Origin: Pseudomonas sp. JM0905a
GTDB lineage: Bacteria; Pseudomonadota; Gammaproteobacteria; Pseudomonadales; Pseudomonadaceae
DNA: 64,000 nucleotides
NCBI RefSeq assembly: GCF_014700075.1
Contig: NZ_JACXBU010000009.1
Location: forward strand, 156,397 to 220,396
Direction of reading: 5' to 3'
Position numbers and translations under genes: made by a program. Shown in pieces: positions 51,298-60,886 of this stretch (the stretch's first letter is position 1; every line of letters starts with the position of its first letter). The notes under the pieces were generated by a model. The model searched no databases. It saw only the letters and a program-made list of their open reading frames with translations, and was not told the DNA's origin.

Positions 51298-52986
51298 TTA
51301 CAGCTTGCGCAGCGGCTCGCCACGTACCGGCTTGTCGCCGGCCACGTAGTAGCTGGCGGTGCTGCGCGGCAGCGGTTTGCGGTTGCGGATCTTATCGGCG
51401 ATTTTCTCCGCAATCATGATGGTGGTCGCGTTGAGGTTGCCGGTGATGATCTCCGGCATGATCGACGCGTCCACCACCCGCAGGCCTTCCATGCCGTGCA
51501 CGCGGCCCTGGCCATCCACCACCGCCATTTCGTCGGTGCCCATCTTGCAGGAGCAGGACGGGTGGAAGGCGGTTTCCGCGTGGGTACGGATGAACTCGTC
51601 CAGCTCGGCGTCGCTCTTGAGGTTCGCGCCCGGGCTCAGCTCGCGGCCGCGGTACGGGTCCAGCGCCGGCTGGCCCATGATTTCGCGGGTGATGCGGATG
51701 CCGTCGCGGAATTCCTGCCAGTCCTGTTCGTGGGACATGTAGTTGAACAGGATGCTCGGGTGCTTGCGCGGGTCCTTCGATTTCAGGTGGATACGGCCAC
51801 GGCTCGGCGAACGCATGGAGCCCATGTGGGCCTGGAAGCCGTGTTCCTTCACCGCGTTGCTGCCGTTGTAGTTGATCGCCACCGGCAGGAAGTGGAACTG
51901 GATGTTCGGCCACTGGAATTGCTCGCGGGTGCGGATGAAGCCGCCGGCCTCGAACTGGTTGCTGGCGCCGAGCCCGGTGCCGAGGAACAGCCACTCGGCA
52001 CCGATGGCCGGCTGGTTCCACCATTGCAGGGCGGGGAACAGGGACACCGGCTCCTTGCAGGCGTACTGCAGGTAGAGCTCCAGGTGGTCCTGCAGGTTCG
52101 CGCCCACGCCCGGCAGGTCGTGGACGACCGGCACGTCGAGGTCGCGCAGGAGGGCTGCCGGGCCTACGCCGGAGCGTTGCAGCAGTTGCGGCGAGGCGAT
52201 GGCGCCGCTGCACACCAGGACTTCGCGACGGGCACGGACGGTGACGGGGTTGTCGTTGTTGCCCTGCAGGTAGGCAACACCGGTGGCCCGCTTGCCGCTG
52301 AACAGAATGCGATCGGTCAGGGCGTGGGTGACGATGGTCAGGTTGGGGCGACTGCGTGCCTGATCCAGGTAGCCGCGACCGGTGGCGGCACGGCGGCCTT
52401 CCGGGGTCACGGTGCGGTCCATGGGACCGAAGCCTTCCTGCTGGTAGCCGTTGAGGTCTTCGGTACGGGGGAAGCCAGCCTGCACGCCGGCTTCGACCAT
52501 GGCGTGGAACAGCGGGTTGTTGCCGGCCTTGGGCGTGGTCACGCTCACCGGGCCGTCGCCGCCGTGGAAGTCGTTCGGGCCGATGTCGCGGGTTTCCGCC
52601 TTGCGGAAGTAGGGCAGGCAGTCCAGGTAGGTCCAGTCTTCCAGGCCCGGCGTCTTGGCCCAGCCGTCGAAGTCCAGCGCGTTACCGCGGATGTAGCACA
52701 TGCCGTTGATCAGCGAGGAGCCGCCCAGGCCCTTGCCACGGCCGCACTCCATGCGACGGTTGTTCATGAAGGGCTCAGGATCGGTCTCGTAGGCCCAGTT
52801 GTAGCGGCGGCCCTGCAGCGGATAGGCAAGGGCGGCGGGCATCTGGGTACGGAAATCCATGCGGTAGTCCGGGCCGCCGGCTTCCAGCAGCAGAACGCTG
52901 ACATCGGAATCTTCGGTCAGGCGGGTGGCCAGCACGTTACCGGCCGAACCGGCGCCGACGATGATGTAATCGAATTCTTGGGACAT
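51298..52986 (-). CDS. betA: Choline dehydrogenase BetA
   Basis: This 562-residue GMC-family flavoenzyme oxidises choline to betaine aldehyde at the inner membrane. The FAD motif [20 protein letters not shown] is at the N-terminus, [14 protein letters not shown] and [16 protein letters not shown] are the GMC signatures, and the catalytic histidine region [10 protein letters not shown] lies near the C-terminus, followed by [17 protein letters not shown]. It is the third gene of betI-betB-betA, 101 bp after betB. The transcript is presumably controlled by BetI. Confidence 0.97.
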   Translation of the reverse strand: MSQEFDYIIVGAGSAGNVLATRLTEDSDVSVLLLEAGGPDYRMDFRTQMPAALAYPLQGRRYNWAYETDPEPFMNNRRMECGRGKGLGGSSLINGMCYIRGNALDFDGWAKTPGLEDWTYLDCLPYFRKAETRDIGPNDFHGGDGPVSVTTPKAGNNPLFHAMVEAGVQAGFPRTEDLNGYQQEGFGPMDRTVTPEGRRAATGRGYLDQARSRPNLTIVTHALTDRILFSGKRATGVAYLQGNNDNPVTVRARREVLVCSGAIASPQLLQRSGVGPAALLRDLDVPVVHDLPGVGANLQDHLELYLQYACKEPVSLFPALQWWNQPAIGAEWLFLGTGLGASNQFEAGGFIRTREQFQWPNIQFHFLPVAINYNGSNAVKEHGFQAHMGSMRSPSRGRIHLKSKDPRKHPSILFNYMSHEQDWQEFRDGIRITREIMGQPALDPYRGRELSPGANLKSDAELDEFIRTHAETAFHPSCSCKMGTDEMAVVDGQGRVHGMEGLRVVDASIMPEIITGNLNATTIMIAEKIADKIRNRKPLPRSTASYYVAGDKPVRGEPLRKL

Positions 52987-53087
52987 GTGACTTACCTGCT
53001 AGATAACCCGGGGTCGCCCCCGGGGCACGGCATCTTGTTCTTGGGTACGGCCCGGTATGCTCCGGGCCGCCTGGGCGCTGGCTCGGG

Positions 53088-54560
53088 TCAGAACACCGAG
53101 TAGTAGTCGCCCATCTCGACCTGTACGGACTTGATGCGGGTGTAGTGGGCCAGGGTGGTCAGGCCGTTCTCGCGGCCGACGCCGGACTGCTTGTAGCCAC
53201 CCACCGGCATTTCGGCGGGCGACTCGCCCCAGGTGTTGATCCAGCAGATGCCGGCTTCCAGCTTGTGGATCACACGGTGGGCGCGGGCCAGGTCGCGGGT
53301 GACGACGCCGGCGGCCAGGCCGTACTCGGTGTCGTTGGCGCGGCGGATCACTTCTTCTTCGGTGTCGTAGACCAGGATGCTCATCACCGGACCGAAGATT
53401 TCCTCGCGGACGATGGTCATGTCGTCGGTGCAGTCGCTGAACACGGTCGCAGCCACGTAGGCGCCTTTGGCGTATTCACCGTCGGTGACGCGCTCGCCGC
53501 CGATCAGCAGGCGTGCGCCTTCCTTTCGGCCGGCTTCGATGTAGCCGAGCACGCTTTCCATGTGGGCGAAGCTGGTCAGCGGGCCGAAGTTGGTGTTGGC
53601 GTCTTCCGGGTTGCCCAGGCGGATGCGCTTGACGCGCTCGATCACCTTGTCTTCGAAGCGGGCCTGCAGGGCGCGCGGTACGAACACGCGGGTGCCGTTG
53701 GTGCAGACCTGGCCGGAGCTGAAGAAGTTGGCCATGACGGCGATGTCGGCGGCGCGGTCGAGATCGGCGTCTTCGAAGATGATCAGCGGCGACTTTCCGC
53801 CCAGTTCCATGGTCACTTCCTTCAGCGAGGAGCTGGAGGCGCTGGCCATGACCTTCTTGCCGGTGGAGGTGCCGCCGGTGAAGGAAATCTTCTCGATCAG
53901 CGGGTGTTCGGTCAGCCACTGGCCGACTTCACGGCCGCTGCCGGTCAGGACGTTGAACACGCCGTCCGGTACGCCGGCTTCGGTGTAGATCTCGGCCAGT
54001 TTCAGCGCGGTCAGCGGGGTGACTTCGCTAGGCTTGAAGATCATCGCGTTGCCGGCGGCCAGGGCCGGAGCGGATTTCCACATGGCGATCTGCACCGGGT
54101 AGTTCCAGGCGCCGATACCGGCGACCACGCCCAGGGGCTCGCGGCGGGTGTAGACGAAGCTGGTTTCGCGCAGCGGGATCTGCTCGCCTTCGATGGCGGG
54201 GATCAGGCCGGCGTAGTACTCGATCACGTCGGCGCCGGTGACGATGTCCACGGCCTTGGTTTCGGCCAGGGGCTTGCCGGTGTCCAGGGTTTCCAGCACG
54301 GCCAGCTCGTCGTTGCGCTCACGGAGGATGTCCACGGCGCGACGCAGGATGCGCGAGCGCTGCATGGCGGTCATCGCGGCCCAGACCTTCTGGCCTTCGA
54401 CGGCAGCGGCGACGGCACGCTCGACGTCGTCCTTGCTGGCGCGCTGGACGTTGGCCAGGACTTCACCAGTGGCCGGGTTGACGGTCTCGAAGGTGGCGCC
54501 GCTGGTAGCGTCGACGTAGCGACCGCCAATGTAGAGCTTCTGTTCTTCGAATCGGGCCAT
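53088..54560 (-). CDS. betB: Betaine aldehyde dehydrogenase BetB
   Basis: This 490-residue enzyme oxidises betaine aldehyde to glycine betaine with NAD(P). The catalytic glutamate is in [10 protein letters not shown], the cysteine in [14 protein letters not shown], and the cofactor loop in [25 protein letters not shown] is also conserved. I start at [13 protein letters not shown], which gives the usual 490 residues. The gene is 47 bp downstream of betI. Key residues are all intact. Confidence 0.97.
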   Translation of the reverse strand: MARFEEQKLYIGGRYVDATSGATFETVNPATGEVLANVQRASKDDVERAVAAAVEGQKVWAAMTAMQRSRILRRAVDILRERNDELAVLETLDTGKPLAETKAVDIVTGADVIEYYAGLIPAIEGEQIPLRETSFVYTRREPLGVVAGIGAWNYPVQIAMWKSAPALAAGNAMIFKPSEVTPLTALKLAEIYTEAGVPDGVFNVLTGSGREVGQWLTEHPLIEKISFTGGTSTGKKVMASASSSSLKEVTMELGGKSPLIIFEDADLDRAADIAVMANFFSSGQVCTNGTRVFVPRALQARFEDKVIERVKRIRLGNPEDANTNFGPLTSFAHMESVLGYIEAGRKEGARLLIGGERVTDGEYAKGAYVAATVFSDCTDDMTIVREEIFGPVMSILVYDTEEEVIRRANDTEYGLAAGVVTRDLARAHRVIHKLEAGICWINTWGESPAEMPVGGYKQSGVGRENGLTTLAHYTRIKSVQVEMGDYYSVF

Positions 54561-54607
54561 GGTGGTTGTCCTCTCTAGGTCTTGTGTTCGCAAGGCTGCC
54601 GGGCGGT

Positions 54608-55201
54608 TCACGCCGCCTGCTTGGCCAGTTGTTGATCAAGGAATTCGTAAGCGAGCAGGCGGGCCTGCTCGGTTTCGAAGGCTTCGCCGGAAAGCGCGCC
54701 GCGCAGCCAGAGGCCGTCGATCAGGGCGGCCAGGCCGCGTGCGGCGGTACGTGCGCTTTCCACATCGAGCTCGCGGCGGAACTGCCAGCAGAGGTTCGAG
54801 TACAGGCGCAGGTCGTTGATGCGCTGCAAGCGGCGCAGGGACGGCTGGTGCATGCTGCTGGCCCAGAACGCCAGCCAGGTCTTCATGGCCGGGCCGGTGA
54901 CCTGGGTCTCGTCGAAGTTGCCGTCGATGATGGAGCGGATGTAGCCACGCGCACTGTCGTCGCGCATGGTCTCGCGGCGCTTGCGCACCGCGTCCTGCAG
55001 ATCGTTCATGAGGAAGCGCATGGTGGCTTCCAGCAGGCCGTTCTTGTCCTGGAAGTAGTGGCTGATGATGCCGTTGGAAACCCCGGCGAGCCGCGCAATG
55101 TAGGAAATGCTGGCGTCGCCCATGCCGACCTGGTCCACCGCCTCAAGCGTGGCGTGGATCAGCTGGGTGCGCCGCAGGGGCTGCATTCCGACTTTTGGCA
55201 T
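54608..55201 (-). CDS. betI: BetI, choline-responsive TetR-family repressor
   Basis: This 197-residue regulator has an N-terminal TetR helix-turn-helix ([20 protein letters not shown]) and the characteristic start [11 protein letters not shown]. BetI represses betIBA and betT and is released by choline. The operator-like site at 55260-55275 overlaps the -35 box of its own promoter, so it is autoregulated. A paralogue with about three quarters identical residues lies at 57140-57733; this copy is the one in the usual betIBA position. Confidence 0.95.
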   Translation of the reverse strand: MPKVGMQPLRRTQLIHATLEAVDQVGMGDASISYIARLAGVSNGIISHYFQDKNGLLEATMRFLMNDLQDAVRKRRETMRDDSARGYIRSIIDGNFDETQVTGPAMKTWLAFWASSMHQPSLRRLQRINDLRLYSNLCWQFRRELDVESARTAARGLAALIDGLWLRGALSGEAFETEQARLLAYEFLDQQLAKQAA

Positions 55202-55246
55202 GGGATTTCCTCCTCTTCCGGAACCATTCCGGACGGGTTGAAATCC

Positions 55247-55275
55247 AGCCTACTTTATTTTGATTGATCGTTCAA
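55247..55275 (-). promoter_or_regulatory. betIBA promoter overlapped by a BetI operator
   Basis: On the minus strand TTGAAC (55275-55270), a 17-bp spacer and TAGGCT (55252-55247) form a promoter. The sequence TTGATTGATCGTTCAA (plus strand, 55260-55275), a dyad with TTGA/TCAA ends, covers the -35 box and most of the spacer. It resembles the BetI box known from E. coli and Pseudomonas. The same 233-bp region must also drive betT divergently. Confidence 0.75.
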
Positions 55276-55434
55276 ACAACAAAGAATACGATGCGCACCA
55301 TGGAACGGGATGCGGCAGTTCGCCGCACCTGATTCCAGGCCTTCTGCCGGCGAAAACCACCCGTCGCCGGCCGCGGGCGCGGGTCTGTCGTTGCGTCCAT
55401 GAGGCGCCTGCTTTCACTGCCCTGGTATTTCCAA

Positions 55435-57033
55435 ATGAGTAAAGCTCCAACAACAACAAACCACGGGAAGGTGCGTCTGAATCCGGTTGTGTTCTACGGA
55501 TCCACCGCGCTCATCATGCTTCTCACGGTTGCCTTGATTGCGTTCCCGGAAGACGCCGGTAGTGTGCTCGGCAAGGCTCAGGCCTGGCTGTCGCGCAGCT
55601 TCGGCTGGTACTACATGCTGGCTATCGGCGCGTACCTCTTCTTCGTCCTCTATGTCGCCTTCTCCCGCTACGGCAACCTGCGACTGGGTGCCGACGACAG
55701 CCGTCCGGACTTCAGCTACGGCGCCTGGGCCGGCATGCTGTTCTCCTCGGGCATCGGCATTTCGCTGCTGTACTTCGCGGCGTCCGAGCCCATCGACCAC
55801 CTCTACAACCCGCCGGAAGGCGAGCCGGGCAGCCAGTTCGCCGCGCGCCAGGCATTGCAGCTGACCTTCCTTCACTGGGGTGTGCATGGCTGGGCCATCT
55901 ACGCATTGGTGGGCCTGGCGGTGGGCTACTTCGCCTATCGCCACAACAAGCCGCTGGCGCTGCGTTCGGCGCTCTACCCGCTGTTCGGTGAGCGCCGGAT
56001 GAAAGGTTCGGTGGGTAACGCGGTGGACTGCTTCGGCATTTTCGTGACCCTGCTGGGCCTGGTGACCAACCTCGGCATCGGTTCGCTGCAGGTGTCTTCC
56101 GGCCTGGAGTATCTGTTCGGCCTGCCCCACAGCCAGGGCGCGTTGCTGGCGGTGATCCTGGTGATGAGCGCGGTGGCCACCCTGGCCGCGGTGTCGGGCA
56201 TCGAGAAGGGCATCCGCCGCCTGTCCAACCTGAACATCATCCTATTCAGCGGCCTGCTGGTGTTCGTGCTGCTGGCCGGTCAGACTCTGCACCTGCTCAA
56301 CGGCTTCGTGCAGAACCTGGGTGACTACCTCAACGGCCTGGTGCTGAAGACCTTCGACCTCTACGTCTACACCGGCCAGTCCGGCAAGAGCGAAGAGTGG
56401 ATGGGCCTGTGGACCCTGTTCTACTGGGCCTGGTGGATTTCCTGGGCGCCCTTCGTCGGCATGTTCGTGGCCCGTATCTCCCGTGGCCGCACCGTGCGCG
56501 AACTGGTCAGCGGCGTGCTGCTGATTCCGCTGGGCTTTACCCTGGCCTGGCTGTCGGTGTTCGGCAACAGCGCCATCGACCTGGTGATGAACCAGAACGC
56601 GGCGGACCTCGGCAAGGCGGCGCTGGAGCAGCCGGCCATGTCCATCTACCTGCTGCTGGAGCATTACCCCTGGGCCAAGGCGGTGATCGGCCTGTCGATC
56701 TGCGTCGGCTTCGTGCTCTTCCTCACCCCGGCCGACTCCGGTTCGGTGATGCTGGCCAACCTGTCCCGCGAGGAAGGCGACCTGGACGAAGACGCGCCGA
56801 ACTGGCTGCGCATCTTCTGGTCCGTGGTGGTGACCCTGGCGACCATCGGCCTGCTGTTCGCCGGCAACTTCACCGCGATGCAGACGGTGGTGGTGCTGGC
56901 TGGCCTGCCGTTCTCGGTGGTCTTGCTGCTGTACATGTTCGCCCTGCTCAAGCAGATGAAGGCGGATGTGGCTGCGATGGAACAGGCGCCGAAGCACCCG
57001 AACGTCGTCCAGTTGCATGGCGAGGCGGCCTGA
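55435..57033 (+). CDS. betT: Choline transporter BetT, BCCT family
   Basis: This 532-residue membrane protein has 12 predicted helices and BCCT signatures: SYGAWAGMLFSSGIGISLLY with the glycine stretch, the FLHWGVHGWAIYALVGLAVG segment, and the Trp-rich TLFYWAWWISWAPFVGMFVA motif that marks the substrate site. It imports choline with protons. The short C-terminus lacks the long regulatory tail of BetT3-type proteins, matching the BetT1 type. I start at 55435 (MSKAPTTT); an ATG at 55399 is also open. It is divergent from betIBA. Confidence 0.93.
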   Translation: MSKAPTTTNHGKVRLNPVVFYGSTALIMLLTVALIAFPEDAGSVLGKAQAWLSRSFGWYYMLAIGAYLFFVLYVAFSRYGNLRLGADDSRPDFSYGAWAGMLFSSGIGISLLYFAASEPIDHLYNPPEGEPGSQFAARQALQLTFLHWGVHGWAIYALVGLAVGYFAYRHNKPLALRSALYPLFGERRMKGSVGNAVDCFGIFVTLLGLVTNLGIGSLQVSSGLEYLFGLPHSQGALLAVILVMSAVATLAAVSGIEKGIRRLSNLNIILFSGLLVFVLLAGQTLHLLNGFVQNLGDYLNGLVLKTFDLYVYTGQSGKSEEWMGLWTLFYWAWWISWAPFVGMFVARISRGRTVRELVSGVLLIPLGFTLAWLSVFGNSAIDLVMNQNAADLGKAALEQPAMSIYLLLEHYPWAKAVIGLSICVGFVLFLTPADSGSVMLANLSREEGDLDEDAPNWLRIFWSVVVTLATIGLLFAGNFTAMQTVVVLAGLPFSVVLLLYMFALLKQMKADVAAMEQAPKHPNVVQLHGEAA

Positions 57034-57053
57034 TCGGCCAACAGCCTGAAATG

Positions 57054-57083
57054 AAAAAGCCCGGTCTCTGGACCGGGCTTTTT
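57054..57083. terminator. Bidirectional terminator between betT and the second betI
   Basis: AAAAAGCCCGGTC and GACCGGGCTTTTT pair around a short loop, 20 bp past the betT stop. The A- and T-runs allow it to end both convergent transcripts. Confidence 0.9.
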
Positions 57084-57090
57084 CATTGGC

Positions 57091-57132
57091 CTGTGGGAGC
57101 GAATTCATTCGCGAATGAATTCGCTCCCACAG
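57091..57132. repeat. Perfect 42-bp REP palindrome
   Basis: CTGTGGGAGCGAATTCATTC plus G is followed directly by its exact inverse complement with no loop. It is the GTGGGAGC variant of the REP family seen elsewhere in the window. It lies 7 bp from the 3' end of the second betI gene. Confidence 0.95.
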
Positions 57133-57139
57133 GACGGCA

Positions 57140-57733
57140 TCACCTCTTCACCTTGGCCAACTGTTGATCCAGGTACTCGTAGGCGATGTGCAGTGCCTGT
57201 TCGATATTGAAGGCATCGCCCGAGAGGGCGCCGCGCAGCCACAGGCCATCGATCAGCGCGGCCAGGCCACGGGCAGCGGAACGTGCCTGGTCCTGGGGCA
57301 GGGCGCGGCGCAGTTCGCAGCAGAGGTTGGAATACAGGCGGTGGTCGTTGATCCGCTGCAGGCGGCGCAGGGAGGGCTGGTGCATGCTGGCAGCCCAGAA
57401 GGCCAGCCAGGTCTTCATCGCCGGGCCGCTGACCTGGCTGTCGTCGAAGTTGCCGGCGACGATGGCCCGCAGGTGCTCGCGCGGGGTGTCGTCGCGCAAG
57501 GCGGAGCGACGCTGGCGCACGGCGCTGCTGAGGGCGGCCATCAAGTGGCGCATGGTGGCTTCCAGCAGGCCGTTCTTGTCCTGGAAGTAATGGCTGATGA
57601 TGCCGTTGGAGACCCCGGCAATACGGGCGATGTAGGCGATGCTGGCATCGCTGAGGCCTACCTGGTCGACGGCTTGGAGGGTGGCCTGGATCAACTGCGA
57701 GCGGCGGATCGGCTGCATTCCGACCTTGGGCAT
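57140..57733 (-). CDS. Second BetI-like TetR-family regulator
   Basis: This 197-residue protein aligns with the betI product without gaps; by hand count about 148 residues are identical. The DNA-binding segment ([20 protein letters not shown]) is unchanged, and most differences fall in residues 63-102, 137-148 and the C-terminus. It has its own promoter with an operator that differs from the betI operator by one base in 16. It lies beyond betT and is followed, after a REPIN and a terminator, by the betaine-binding protein gene. Ligand could be choline or a related compound. A recent duplication or a maintained paralogue are both possible. Confidence 0.9.
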   Translation of the reverse strand: MPKVGMQPIRRSQLIQATLQAVDQVGLSDASIAYIARIAGVSNGIISHYFQDKNGLLEATMRHLMAALSSAVRQRRSALRDDTPREHLRAIVAGNFDDSQVSGPAMKTWLAFWAASMHQPSLRRLQRINDHRLYSNLCCELRRALPQDQARSAARGLAALIDGLWLRGALSGDAFNIEQALHIAYEYLDQQLAKVKR

Positions 57734-57773
57734 CGGGTATTTCCACCATTTTGTGCGGGAATTGGGAGCGCGC

Positions 57774-57804
57774 AGTCTAGGGGGAAATTGATTGATCGAT
57801 CAAT
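57774..57804 (-). promoter_or_regulatory. Promoter of the second betI overlapped by a BetI-type operator
   Basis: On the minus strand TTGATC (57803-57798), an 18-bp spacer and TAGACT (57779-57774) form a promoter. The plus-strand site TTGATTGATCGATCAA (57788-57803) contains the perfect palindrome ATTGATCGATCAAT and matches the betI operator at 15 of 16 bases. Confidence 0.72.
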
Positions 57805-57829
57805 CGATGGGATTGATCGGCGAAAGCCT

Positions 57830-57927
57830 TGTAGGGGCGATTTCAATCGCGAAGCAGACCGAAGGTCTGCCCTGCAGACTTGAAAGGGGCAGATGGGCTG
57901 CCTTTGGCGAATGAATTCGCCCCTACA
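57830..57927. repeat. Hybrid REPIN with two different arms
   Basis: The left arm reads TGTAGGGGCGATTTCAATCG and the right arm is the GAATTCATTCGCC type, reading GGCGAATGAATTCGCCCCTA on the plus strand. The AGACCGAAGGTCTGCCC module lies next to the left arm. Mixed arms suggest recombination or divergence between REP subfamilies. Confidence 0.85.
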
Positions 57928-57943
57928 GAGAATCTGCCCACAC

Positions 57944-57980
57944 AAAAAGTAAAACCCCCGCGGGCAATGGCCGGCGGGGG
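57944..57980 (-). terminator. Terminator of the glycine betaine-binding protein gene
   Basis: On the minus strand CCCCCGC and GCGGGGG pair and are followed by TTTTACTTTTT. It lies 22 bp beyond the stop at 58002. Confidence 0.85.
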
Positions 57981-58001
57981 CGTCCAAGGCGAGCTAGCTG
58001 T

Positions 58002-58859
58002 TTACTTCAACCACTCCTCCACGCGTTGCGGGTTCTTGGCGATCCAGTCCTTGGCAGCCGCTTCCGGCTTGGCGCCTTCGCGGATGGCCAGCATCACCGC
58101 ACCCACTTCCTCGCCGTTCCAGGAGAATTTCTTCAGGAATGCGGTGGCCTCGGCGGCTTTGGCTTCCAGGCCAGGGTTGACCACGGTGTCGACGTGCTCG
58201 TCATCGCCATAGACTTTTTTCGGGTCTTCCAGGAAGCGCAGTTTCCACTTGGCGAACATCCAGTGCGGAATCCAGCCGGTCACCACGATCGGCTTCTGGG
58301 CCTTCTCGGCGCGGGTCAGGGCGGTGGCCATGGCCGGGCCGGAGCTGGGCATCAGCTTGATGTCGAGGTTGTACTGCTTGATGGCGTCTTCGGTGCGGCG
58401 CATTACACCCGCGCCGGCGTCGATGCCGGTGATCTTGCCGTCGAAGTCCTTGCTGTACTTGCTCAGGTCCTCAATGGATTTGGCCTGGACATAGTCAGGG
58501 ACGATCAGGCCGATCTTGGCGCCGGTGTAGTTCGAGCCCAGCACCACGACCTTGTCCTTGAGCTTGGCGTAGTACTCGCCGTGGGTGGCCGGCAGCCAGG
58601 CGGAGAGGGTGGCGTCCAGGTCGCCACGGGCCACGCCTTGCCACATGATGGCCGGCTCGACGGGTTTGAGCTCGACGCCGTAACCGAGTTTTTCCTTGAG
58701 GATTTCGCCAGCGACGTAGGTGGCGGCGACGCTGTCGTCCCAGCCGTTCACGAAGCCAATCTTCAGGGTTGGTTTGTCAGCGGCGTTGGCCATGCCCATG
58801 CCGAGGGCAAGGGTGGCGACGCCAAGGGTCTTCAGACACAGGGATTTCAACTTGCGCAT
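58002..58859 (-). CDS. OpuAC-type quaternary amine-binding protein (BetX-like)
   Basis: This 285-residue protein has a signal peptide ending MANA (about residue 26) and an OpuAC glycine betaine-binding domain: LKIGFVNGWDDSVAATYVAG, AIMWQGVARGDLDATLSAWL, GIDAGAGVMRRTEDAIKQY and VTGWIPHWMFAKWKL. The many tryptophans are suited to an aromatic cage around a trimethylammonium group. It is a different subtype from the two choline-type binding proteins nearby. In Pseudomonas the Cbc transporter core accepts several binding proteins; this one is likely the betaine-specific one. It follows cbcX by 154 bp on the same strand. Confidence 0.85.
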   Translation of the reverse strand: MRKLKSLCLKTLGVATLALGMGMANAADKPTLKIGFVNGWDDSVAATYVAGEILKEKLGYGVELKPVEPAIMWQGVARGDLDATLSAWLPATHGEYYAKLKDKVVVLGSNYTGAKIGLIVPDYVQAKSIEDLSKYSKDFDGKITGIDAGAGVMRRTEDAIKQYNLDIKLMPSSGPAMATALTRAEKAQKPIVVTGWIPHWMFAKWKLRFLEDPKKVYGDDEHVDTVVNPGLEAKAAEATAFLKKFSWNGEEVGAVMLAIREGAKPEAAAKDWIAKNPQRVEEWLK

Positions 58860-59013
58860 ACGTATTGCTCCATCAGGTGGGATTGGCAGCCAACTACGTG
58901 GTCGGTGACCCGTTCTCAGGCGGGGTTCGCGACAGTGCCGGTCGTGACCTGTTGCCGGGTCACGATTGGCGAATTGCAAGGAAACGGGCTCCGGTGGGGG
59001 GAGCCCCGGGGTA

Positions 59014-59958
59014 TTACAGGCCGATGTGTTTCTTCACGGCGGCGGCGCCGTCCTGGCCATCGAAGGTGGTGACGCCGGCGAGCCACTTGTCCAGCACGGC
59101 CGGGTTGGCCTTGAGCCAGGTGGTGGCGACTTTCACCGGGTCTTCCTTCTCCAGGATCTTCTCCATCAGCTGGCTTTCCATCTGCACGTTGAACTGCAGG
59201 TTGTTCAGCAGCTTGCCGACGTTGCCGCAACGCTGTTCATAGTCCGGCGGCACCACGGTGTAGACCTTGGCGGCGCCGTAGTCCGGACCGAACACGTCGT
59301 CGCCACCGGCCAGGTAGGTGATGTCGAACTGAGTGTTCATCGGGTGCGGGGCCCAGCCGAGGAACACCACCGGTTCCTTCTTCTTCACGGCGCGCTGCAC
59401 CTGTACCAGCATGCCGGCTTCGGAAGATTCGACCATGCGGAATTGGCCCAGGCCGAACTGATCACCCTTGATCATCTTGTCGATCAGCAGGTTGCCGTCG
59501 TTACCCGGCTCGATGCCGTAGATCTTGCCGCCAAGCTGATCCTTGAACTTGGCGATGTCCTGGAAGCTCTTCAGACCGGCCTCAGCCGCGTAGGTGGGAA
59601 CCGCCAGGGTGTACTTGGCGCCTTCCAGGTTCGGGGTTGCCAGCACCTTCACGCCGTTGTCCTTGGTGAAGGGCTCGATCACCGCGTCCATGGAGGGCGC
59701 CCAGTAGCCGAGGAAGACGTCAATCTGCTTGTTCTTCACGCCGGTGAAGGCGATGGGCACGGACGCCATGATCTTGCGCGGGGTGTAGCCCAGCCCTTCG
59801 GTCAGCACCATGGCCACGCCGGTGGTGGCGGCGATGTCGGCCCAGCCGATTTCGGCGAAGCGGACCTGCTTGCAGCTCTGCGGCTCCTGGGCCCAGGCAC
59901 CCTGGGCCAGCGCGCAGGCCAGCAGGCCCAGTGCAGCGACTTTTTTCATTTTTTTCAT
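59014..59958 (-). CDS. cbcX: Choline-binding protein of the Cbc ABC transporter
   Basis: This 314-residue protein has a signal peptide ending GAWA and a ChoX-like OpuAC domain: VRFAEIGWADIAATTGVAMV, IDVFLGYWAPSMDAVIEPF, GKIYGIEPGNDGNLLIDKM and VVFLGWAPHPMN. The N-terminal cysteine (SCKQVRF) and QRCGNVGKLL are also typical. It captures choline in the periplasm for CbcW and CbcV, whose genes lie just upstream in the order V-W-X. The start at 59958 follows GGGAGT; a second Met at 59949 would also give a working signal peptide. Confidence 0.92.
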   Translation of the reverse strand: MKKMKKVAALGLLACALAQGAWAQEPQSCKQVRFAEIGWADIAATTGVAMVLTEGLGYTPRKIMASVPIAFTGVKNKQIDVFLGYWAPSMDAVIEPFTKDNGVKVLATPNLEGAKYTLAVPTYAAEAGLKSFQDIAKFKDQLGGKIYGIEPGNDGNLLIDKMIKGDQFGLGQFRMVESSEAGMLVQVQRAVKKKEPVVFLGWAPHPMNTQFDITYLAGGDDVFGPDYGAAKVYTVVPPDYEQRCGNVGKLLNNLQFNVQMESQLMEKILEKEDPVKVATTWLKANPAVLDKWLAGVTTFDGQDGAAAVKKHIGL

Positions 59959-59992
59959 TAGCGACTCCCTGACATTGAAAGGTGAAGCGTTC

Positions 59993-60886
59993 TTAGTGCG
60001 CTTGCTGCCGCTGCAACCTGGCGCCGAGTCGACCGAATACGCGACCACGAGTTGCGGTCTGGCGGGTGCCGAAGCTTTCGGTGATACGGTCGAGAATGAT
60101 TGCCAGCAGTACCACTGCCATGCCGCTTTCGAAGCCCAGGCCGATGTCCAGGCGCTGGATACTGGCGAGCACGTCGTTACCCAGGCCACCGGCGCCGACC
60201 ATCGACGCGATGATCACCATCGACAACGCCATCATGATGGTCTGGTTCACGCCGGCCATGATCGACGGCATGGCATTGGGCAGCTGCACTTTGTATAGCA
60301 GCTGCCAGCTGGTGCAGCCGAAGGATTGGCCGGCTTCGACGATTTCCTTGTTCACCTGGCGGATACCCAGCGCGGTCAGGCGCACCGCCGGAGGCATGGC
60401 GAAGATCACGGTGGCGATGATGCCGGGCACACGGCCCAGGCCGAAGAGCATCGCCGCCGGGATGAGGTAGACGAACGCTGGCATGGTCTGCATGAAGTCC
60501 AGCACCGGGCGGATCACATAGGCCACGCGTTCGCTCTTGGCAGCCCAGATGCCCAGCGGAATGCCGAGCAGCAGGCTGATCAAGGTGGAGGAGAAGGTCA
60601 GGCCGAGGGTGACCACGGTCTGTTCCCAGAACCCGGTCATCACGATCAGGATCAGCGAGGCCGCGGTGAAGGCGGCGAACTTGGCGCCGATGCGCCAGAA
60701 GCCCAGGCCCACGAACACGGCGATGATCACCCAGGCCGGCGGCCAGAGCAGGAAGCGCTCGATCAGCTCGGAGAAGCCGCTGACCACGTTGCCGACACTT
60801 TCGAAGGCGCCGCTGTAGTTTTCGAGCAGGTGCTGGACGACGTCATTCACCCAGCTGCCAAGATCCAGTTTCTCGCTCATCGTCAT
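59993..60886 (-). CDS. cbcW: Choline/betaine/carnitine ABC permease CbcW
   Basis: This 297-residue inner-membrane permease has about six to seven membrane segments and the EAA coupling motif around GQSFGCTSWQLLYKVQLPNA. The stretch FMQTMPAFVYLIPAAMLFGL is typical of ProW/OpuAB proteins. Its ATG overlaps the cbcV stop by 4 bp, so the start at 60886 is chosen and coupled translation is likely. It forms the membrane pore of the Cbc quaternary amine importer. Confidence 0.94.
   Translation of the reverse strand: MTMSEKLDLGSWVNDVVQHLLENYSGAFESVGNVVSGFSELIERFLLWPPAWVIIAVFVGLGFWRIGAKFAAFTAASLILIVMTGFWEQTVVTLGLTFSSTLISLLLGIPLGIWAAKSERVAYVIRPVLDFMQTMPAFVYLIPAAMLFGLGRVPGIIATVIFAMPPAVRLTALGIRQVNKEIVEAGQSFGCTSWQLLYKVQLPNAMPSIMAGVNQTIMMALSMVIIASMVGAGGLGNDVLASIQRLDIGLGFESGMAVVLLAIILDRITESFGTRQTATRGRVFGRLGARLQRQQAH

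Noticed and set aside
53145..54578. Open frame of 477 codons opposite betB
   Set aside because: It is a shadow of betB.
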